Source: Paenibacillus fonticola DSM 21315
GTDB lineage: Bacteria; Bacillota; Bacilli; Paenibacillales; Paenibacillaceae
Length of the DNA: 64,000 bases
NCBI RefSeq assembly: GCF_000381905.1
Contig: NZ_KB907258.1
Span: forward strand, 94,702-158,701
Direction: 5' to 3'
Below are positions 61,991 to 64,000 of the stretch, piece after piece. The notes below the pieces were generated by a model. That model did no database searches and had not been told where the DNA came from. It saw nothing but the letters and a program-made list of their open reading frames with translations. How positions within the stretch are numbered: position 1 is the stretch's first letter; every line of letters begins with the position of its first letter. A program made the position numbers and the translations under genes.

Positions 61991-62008
61991 TTACGTAACG
62001 TAAGTAAA
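61991..62008. promoter_or_regulatory. Candidate operator upstream of alpha-galactosidase
   Basis: TTACGTAACGTAAGTAAA contains two overlapping TTACGTAA-type palindromes and repeats the 11-base word ACGTAAGTAAA found at 47778-47788 before the epimerase. It lies about 55-70 bp upstream of the ATG. Confidence 0.45.
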
Positions 62009-62050
62009 GTGATATTCTATATGGAATTTTGTGTCCTATTTAACGATTGA

Positions 62051-63223
62051 CTACGATTCATCACCCTCTGGATTACGAGTTTTAGCCTGATCTATCAGCT
62101 CATCAGCCTTTTTCTCCTGATGGGGCTCAGCGGGCGGATGGACTGCATTTTTGCGATGATGATGATAACCCCTTGTTTGAACCAGCCGCTTGCGGTATAC
62201 GAGCCAGAGTGGTGCAGCGATGACGGCAATTAGAAGCAGTACAGGAAGAGCCCCTGACAAAAACACAATAAGCCATTGAAAAAAGACAGATATCGCTTTA
62301 AGGCTGCCATCCAGAGCATTCCAAGCCCGTTGGCCCAACGGTTCCGTGTTTTTGGCTGAAAGGTTGATCTCGTTCACCTCTGGCTGATAGAGCCGGATTT
62401 CTACGGTAGAATACGCAACATTTTGATCAATATACCGCATGCGGCCTCTGATTTGCTCCACTTCCGTCTGTATTCGTTCCAATTCATTCGCAAACTCTAC
62501 CATTTGACTGCTCTTCGTCGCTTCATTCAAAAATTGCAGGTACCTAGCCTCCATCGTCTGCTTCACTTTAAGCCGGGATTCCAAATCGACGTATTCCTCC
62601 GAAACATCCTGGCCCTGAATACTGCGCTGCAAAGATTGATGCTCCAGCTTTTCCAGCTGATCTAAAAATGAGGAAAAACCGGACGAAGGCACCTTAAGTA
62701 TGATCGTCCCGCCCTGCTCATACTGGGACTGGTTCTCTGTAAATTCCACGATATATCCGCCCGATACAGTGACCAAATTACGTACTTCGGATTGTGCACG
62801 GCTGTAATCCTTCACCTCCAGCACAACATTGGCCCGGTAAATCAATTTTTTATTCAGTCCCGCCGGAGCATCTGCAGCTTGTGCGCCAGTACTTCCCGCT
62901 CCAGTTCCCCCTACGGCTGTGCCCATCCCGGCTGCTGCTGCGCCTCCTTCGGCTGCTAATGTGTTTTGGCCATCAGTTGCCGAAAATTTCTCACTTTGCG
63001 CAACGACTGCCTCTGACTCAGCGGCGAGGCTTTGTTCTGACGAAGCACTGGTGCTAAACGACAGGTTTGAACTTGAATCGGCCGAACCGGTATCCCCTGC
63101 CGCCGTGCCGGAATCCGCTTTGTTGCTGGATACGCCGGCATCACTTGCCGCTCCACATCCTCCCAGTAAAATCGCCCCTGCGATGCCCCCTACAAGCAGC
63201 ATTGTTTTCCATTTTATTTGCAT
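62051..63223 (-). CDS. DUF4349 lipoprotein
   Basis: The 390-residue protein starts with a lipoprotein signal (MQIKWKTMLLVGGIAGAILL, lipobox LLGGC, Cys23), a Ser/Ala/Gly/Thr-rich low-complexity linker to about residue 125, and then the DUF4349 domain (KKLIYRANVVLEVKDYSRA, SGGYIVEFTEN, LERIQTEVEQIRGRMRYIDQ, YSTVEIRLYQPE). A C-terminal membrane helix (about residues 315-340) is followed by a basic tail. Function is unknown; the topology suggests a surface protein anchored at both ends. AAGGGGGAG precedes the ATG. Confidence 0.88.
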   Translation of the reverse strand: MQIKWKTMLLVGGIAGAILLGGCGAASDAGVSSNKADSGTAAGDTGSADSSSNLSFSTSASSEQSLAAESEAVVAQSEKFSATDGQNTLAAEGGAAAAGMGTAVGGTGAGSTGAQAADAPAGLNKKLIYRANVVLEVKDYSRAQSEVRNLVTVSGGYIVEFTENQSQYEQGGTIILKVPSSGFSSFLDQLEKLEHQSLQRSIQGQDVSEEYVDLESRLKVKQTMEARYLQFLNEATKSSQMVEFANELERIQTEVEQIRGRMRYIDQNVAYSTVEIRLYQPEVNEINLSAKNTEPLGQRAWNALDGSLKAISVFFQWLIVFLSGALPVLLLIAVIAAPLWLVYRKRLVQTRGYHHHRKNAVHPPAEPHQEKKADELIDQAKTRNPEGDES

Positions 63224-63324
63224 TGTAACTCCCCCTTTTTATGTCGGACGCTTCCATTGTCTGGAAGGTTGCAAAAAGAGCGGGCGCGGGAAGGGAAAAT
63301 TTTTAAAAACGCCCCATAATCATG

Positions 63325-63345
63325 ACCACCCGTCCAACGGGTGGT
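63325..63345. repeat. Hairpin typical of IS200/IS605 element ends
   Basis: ACCACCCGT (63325-63333) and ACGGGTGGT (63337-63345) are perfect 9-bp complements with a 3-base loop. Such compact subterminal hairpins mark IS200/IS605 ends, and a TnpA-like remnant lies next to it. It is followed by an 11-base C-run (63360-63370). Confidence 0.55.
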
Positions 63346-63445
63346 TTGTATTTGGGGTACCCCCCCCCCCTGTTGCCAAACTGCGCCTAAAGACGCTAGC
63401 CTGACCACAAATCTGTTCAAGCTCAGTGTTATTTGTCACTTTCAC

Positions 63446-63655
63446 TTACCAGTTAAACTGTTTTATTTCTTTCTTGCTCTTGTTGCTCTTGTTGCTGCTG
63501 AACGGATTCTCATACTCTTCTACACACAGCTTATCTGTGGCTTTATCACGTGCTTCTTGTTCACGAATGTAATTCGCTACAGTGGCTTCATTTAAGCCCT
63601 GATATTTTATAACGAAGCTGATGATCGCTATCTGTGTAAAAATAACCCTTCTCAA
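63446..63655 (-). pseudogene. Remnant of an IS200/IS605-type TnpA transposase (C-terminus)
   Basis: The minus-strand frame carries GLNEATVANYIREQEARDKA, then a TDKLCVEEYENPF stretch that resembles the C-terminal helix of IS200/IS605 TnpA proteins, which end with YIxxQExxDxxxD patterns. The catalytic HUH motif and the rest of the roughly 130-residue protein are missing and the upstream part is unrelated sequence. The assignment is from memory of the family and is tentative. Confidence 0.4.
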
Positions 63656-63780
63656 AATGTAACGAAGCTGGGCAACGTTATTTCAGTCTTTACTGCTTCA
63701 AACAGAGGAAAAACCGCAAATAGAGTGTCTGAGATTCGTTGCTATGAACGTTTTTGTCAAACCCTCTATTTTTTCTGCCT

Positions 63781-63976
63781 GAGCACGTGGCGCGAGAGCA
63801 AAAATGCGAGCGACGGTCGGCACGCTGCTATCCGTGGGTTGGGTACCACATGTTATGCCTTCGTCAAGGAGAGCTTTTGCAAGCTAGAAACGCACGTTCA
63901 GTTCTTGGCAAACCTAGTGCAAACGAATCACGCATATTCTCTCCCGAACCTTCGTTTGCTCCCGGGCCTCGTGCTC
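63781..63976. repeat. Diverged inverted repeat at the right edge
   Basis: Positions 63781-63802 and 63955-63976 are 22-bp inverted copies with three mismatches, about 150 bp apart. Reading each arm outward in its own frame gives PEHVAREQ on the plus strand and PEHEAREQ on the minus strand. A minus-strand open frame covers 63914-64000 and continues beyond the window. Whether these are fragments of one repeated gene or a non-coding repeat cannot be told here. Confidence 0.5.
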
Positions 63977-64000
63977 CGGCGTGAGCTTGTCAAGTGCCTT

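Noticed and set aside
63214..63420. 68-codon minus-strand frame upstream of the DUF4349 gene
   Set aside because: It crosses the hairpin and the C-run, lacks a ribosome binding site and overlaps the lipoprotein start region.
63754..63984. 76-codon plus-strand frame at the right edge as a gene
   Set aside because: No ribosome binding site or recognised domain; its repeated PEHVAREQ-type start is explained by the inverted repeat.

Overview
The window reads as chromosome of a spore-forming, mid-GC member of the Bacillota, most likely Paenibacillus or a close relative. The evidence is the Bacillus-type order of housekeeping blocks (ylxM-ffh-rpsP-khpA-rimM; fapR-plsX-fabH-fabD-fabG-acpP-fabF-rnc-smc-ftsY; ylbN-rpmF; tmcAL, ylbL, ylbJ, coaD, rsmD), FapR with its operator, the sporulation gene ylbJ, strong Gram-positive ribosome binding sites, and many carbohydrate-use genes. 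Species assignment is inference; no rRNA or tRNA gene was seen.

Layout. 1-2680: the SRP/ribosome-maturation operon on the minus strand, with its own near-consensus promoter. 2781-11132: a sugar locus (two tandem GH2 glycosidases, a binding protein, two permeases, and a divergent GntR-type regulator) that sits between ftsY and ylxM, two genes that adjoin in Bacillus subtilis. 11348-24710: trhA, then the long minus-strand block ftsY, smc, rnc and fatty-acid/phospholipid synthesis headed by fapR, preceded by rpmF and ylbN. 24957-30181: tmcAL, ylbL, ylbJ, coaD, rsmD. 30330-30546: a well-formed small RNA gene with promoter, three hairpins and terminator, not assigned to any family.

30636-35820 is the most irregular part. 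It holds an unrecognised zinc-ribbon membrane protein operon, a C-terminally truncated phosphoglycerate mutase translationally coupled to a tiny ORF, a Gln/Gly/Ser/Phe-rich low-complexity protein, a TPR membrane protein, an array of four 110-bp tandem repeats each with a stem-loop, short palindromic repeats, and a MITE-like palindromic element. 35836-49079 carries scattered metabolic and membrane genes (GNAT, rpiA, DsbA-like oxidoreductase, two MFS transporters, helD, an aromatic-acid-exporter-like protein, an AI-2E family permease, a lactonase, a lone LytTR protein, an aldose epimerase) plus a second possible small transcript near 41640-41785.

49299-63223 holds a J-domain-like membrane protein, a LacI regulator with a cellobiose phosphorylase sharing a 14-bp palindromic operator, an apparent amino-acid/sulfur operon (YheO-type regulator, MalY/PatB C-S lyase, NhaC antiporter, RidA), a minimal chemoreceptor, a GH36 alpha-galactosidase and a DUF4349 lipoprotein. 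The right edge (63320-64000) contains relics of an IS200/IS605-type element and an inverted repeat of unknown origin.

Functionally the window joins core envelope, secretion and translation genes to three carbohydrate modules: ABC uptake plus GH2 hydrolysis, cellobiose phosphorolysis, and alpha-galactoside hydrolysis. No CRISPR array, prophage or complete insertion sequence was seen. The best candidates for something undescribed are the small RNA at about 30365-30546, the 110-bp repeat array at 34825-35282, and the zinc-ribbon/membrane gene pair at 30636-32594.
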